Shown here in pieces: positions 5,884 through 6,797 of a DNA stretch of 6,797 nt (position 1 is the first letter of the stretch; each line of letters opens with the position of its first letter). Below the pieces are notes generated by a model, which was given only the letters and a program-made list of their open reading frames with translations, was not told the origin of the DNA and ran no database searches. A program made the translations under genes and the position numbers. The stretch comes from Thalassolituus sp. (GTDB lineage Bacteria; Pseudomonadota; Gammaproteobacteria; Pseudomonadales; Oceanobacteraceae): assembly GCA_029212275.1 (NCBI GenBank), contig JARGOI010000056.1:3724-10520 (forward strand), given 5' to 3'.

Positions 5884-6797
5884 ATGGCTGACAAGAAAGC
5901 AACACTTAAAGTTGATGGCATAGATGAAGTACTTGAGTTGCCGGTTTACGAAGGCACCGTGGGTCCTGATGTCGTTGACGTTCGCAGTCTGACTGGCAAA
6001 GGCCTATTTACTTACGATCCGGGCTTTGTTTCCACCGCAGCTACAGAATCAAAAATTACCTACATTGATGGCGCAGCAGGTGTTTTATTACACCGCGGCT
6101 ATCCTATCGAGCAGTTGGCTGAGAAGTCAGATTACTTAGAAACTTGCTATCTTCTTTTGCACGGTGAACTACCGAACAAAGAACAGAAAGAAACCTTTGT
6201 AAGCACCATCAAAAACCACACCATGGTGCATGAGCAACTGAGCCATTTCTTTAATGGTTTCCGTCGAGATGCCCACCCAATGGCCATCATGTGCGGCGTT
6301 GTTGGCGCCCTTTCTGCGTTCTACCATGACTCGCTAGACATCCATAACGAGCACCATCGCATGGTATCTGCGCATCGTTTGATTGCTAAAATGCCCACTT
6401 TGGCAGCTATGGTTTACAAGTACAGCATTGGCCAGCCATTCATGTTCCCGCAGAACGAATTGAGCTACGGCGAAAACTTCTTACACATGATGTTCAACAC
6501 GCCGTGCGAAGATAAGAAAATCAGCCCAGTATTGGCAAAAGCCATGGACCGTATTTTCTTATTACACGCAGATCACGAGCAAAATGCATCGACCTCCACC
6601 GTTCGTTTGGCTGGTTCTACTGGTGCTAACCCATTTGCTTGTATTGCTTCTGGTATTGCCGCTTTATGGGGCCCTGCTCACGGCGGCGCTAACGAAGCCG
6701 TATTGAATATGTTGGAAGAAATTGGCGATGAGTCAAACATCGATAAGTTTGTTGCAAAAGCAAAAGACAAAGAAGATCCATTCCGTTTGATGGGCTT
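5884..6797 (+). CDS. gltA: Citrate synthase, type II (partial, 3' end off window)
   Basis: Condenses oxaloacetate with acetyl-CoA to citrate, the entry step of the TCA cycle, in the cytoplasm. The visible 304 codons of about 428 are open throughout. The N-terminus (MADKKATLKVDG) and the beta-rich start through FTYDPGF mark the long, hexameric, Gram-negative type II enzyme. H228 in LLHADHEQN is the oxaloacetate-binding histidine region. H266 in WGPAHGGANEA is the first catalytic histidine. The second catalytic histidine, in the expected GFGHRVY motif, and the catalytic aspartate lie past the window edge. C208 in NTPCED matches the E. coli cysteine linked to NADH inhibition, so allosteric control by NADH is plausible. 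AGGAGG (5869-5874) sits 9 bases before the ATG. It is divergent from sdhC, as in E. coli. Confidence 0.98.
   Translation, partial: MADKKATLKVDGIDEVLELPVYEGTVGPDVVDVRSLTGKGLFTYDPGFVSTAATESKITYIDGAAGVLLHRGYPIEQLAEKSDYLETCYLLLHGELPNKEQKETFVSTIKNHTMVHEQLSHFFNGFRRDAHPMAIMCGVVGALSAFYHDSLDIHNEHHRMVSAHRLIAKMPTLAAMVYKYSIGQPFMFPQNELSYGENFLHMMFNTPCEDKKISPVLAKAMDRIFLLHADHEQNASTSTVRLAGSTGANPFACIASGIAALWGPAHGGANEAVLNMLEEIGDESNIDKFVAKAKDKEDPFRLMG

Noticed and set aside
1..6797. A novel gene system, mobile element or CRISPR array
   Set aside because: All coding space is accounted for by six conserved TCA-cycle genes in the order seen in E. coli; no insertion sequence ends, spaced repeats or foreign-looking genes were found.

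Overview
The window is a classic TCA-cycle locus from a gammaproteobacterium. The proteins read most like those of the Pseudomonas/Oceanospirillales branch: the SdhA and SucA N-termini and the SdhB Arg-Gly-Ile-Met-Asn-Cys motif look pseudomonad-like. Moderate GC content fits a marine or environmental member. The genus cannot be fixed from sequence alone, and the comparisons rest on remembered family sequences, not on a search.

Layout. On the minus strand, read right to left, are sdhC (5360-4986), sdhD (4992-4642), sdhA (4638-2866) and sdhB (2847-2137). These four genes are tightly packed and encode succinate dehydrogenase (complex II). After a 262-base gap with its own signals comes sucA (1874 to beyond base 1), the E1 subunit of 2-oxoglutarate dehydrogenase, cut by the window edge. 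Diverging on the plus strand is gltA, citrate synthase (5884 to beyond 6797), also cut. The order gltA / sdhCDAB / sucA is the same as in E. coli. The 523 bases between sdhC and gltA hold no convincing gene. They carry a good sigma70-type promoter for each side, a near-perfect FNR/ANR-like box between them, and a long inverted repeat just downstream of the sdh start site.

Together the genes supply citrate entry (GltA), 2-oxoglutarate oxidation (SucA, with sucB expected off-window) and succinate oxidation coupled to quinone reduction (SdhCDAB).

No new system is visible in the coding sequence. All six genes are intact where visible and carry their expected catalytic residues. The parts worth a second look are non-coding: the structured sucA leader, with two tandem stem-loops and a hairpin that buries the sucA Shine-Dalgarno; the inverted repeat and weak GTG initiation region of sdhC; and the candidate oxygen-responsive site shared by the divergent promoters.
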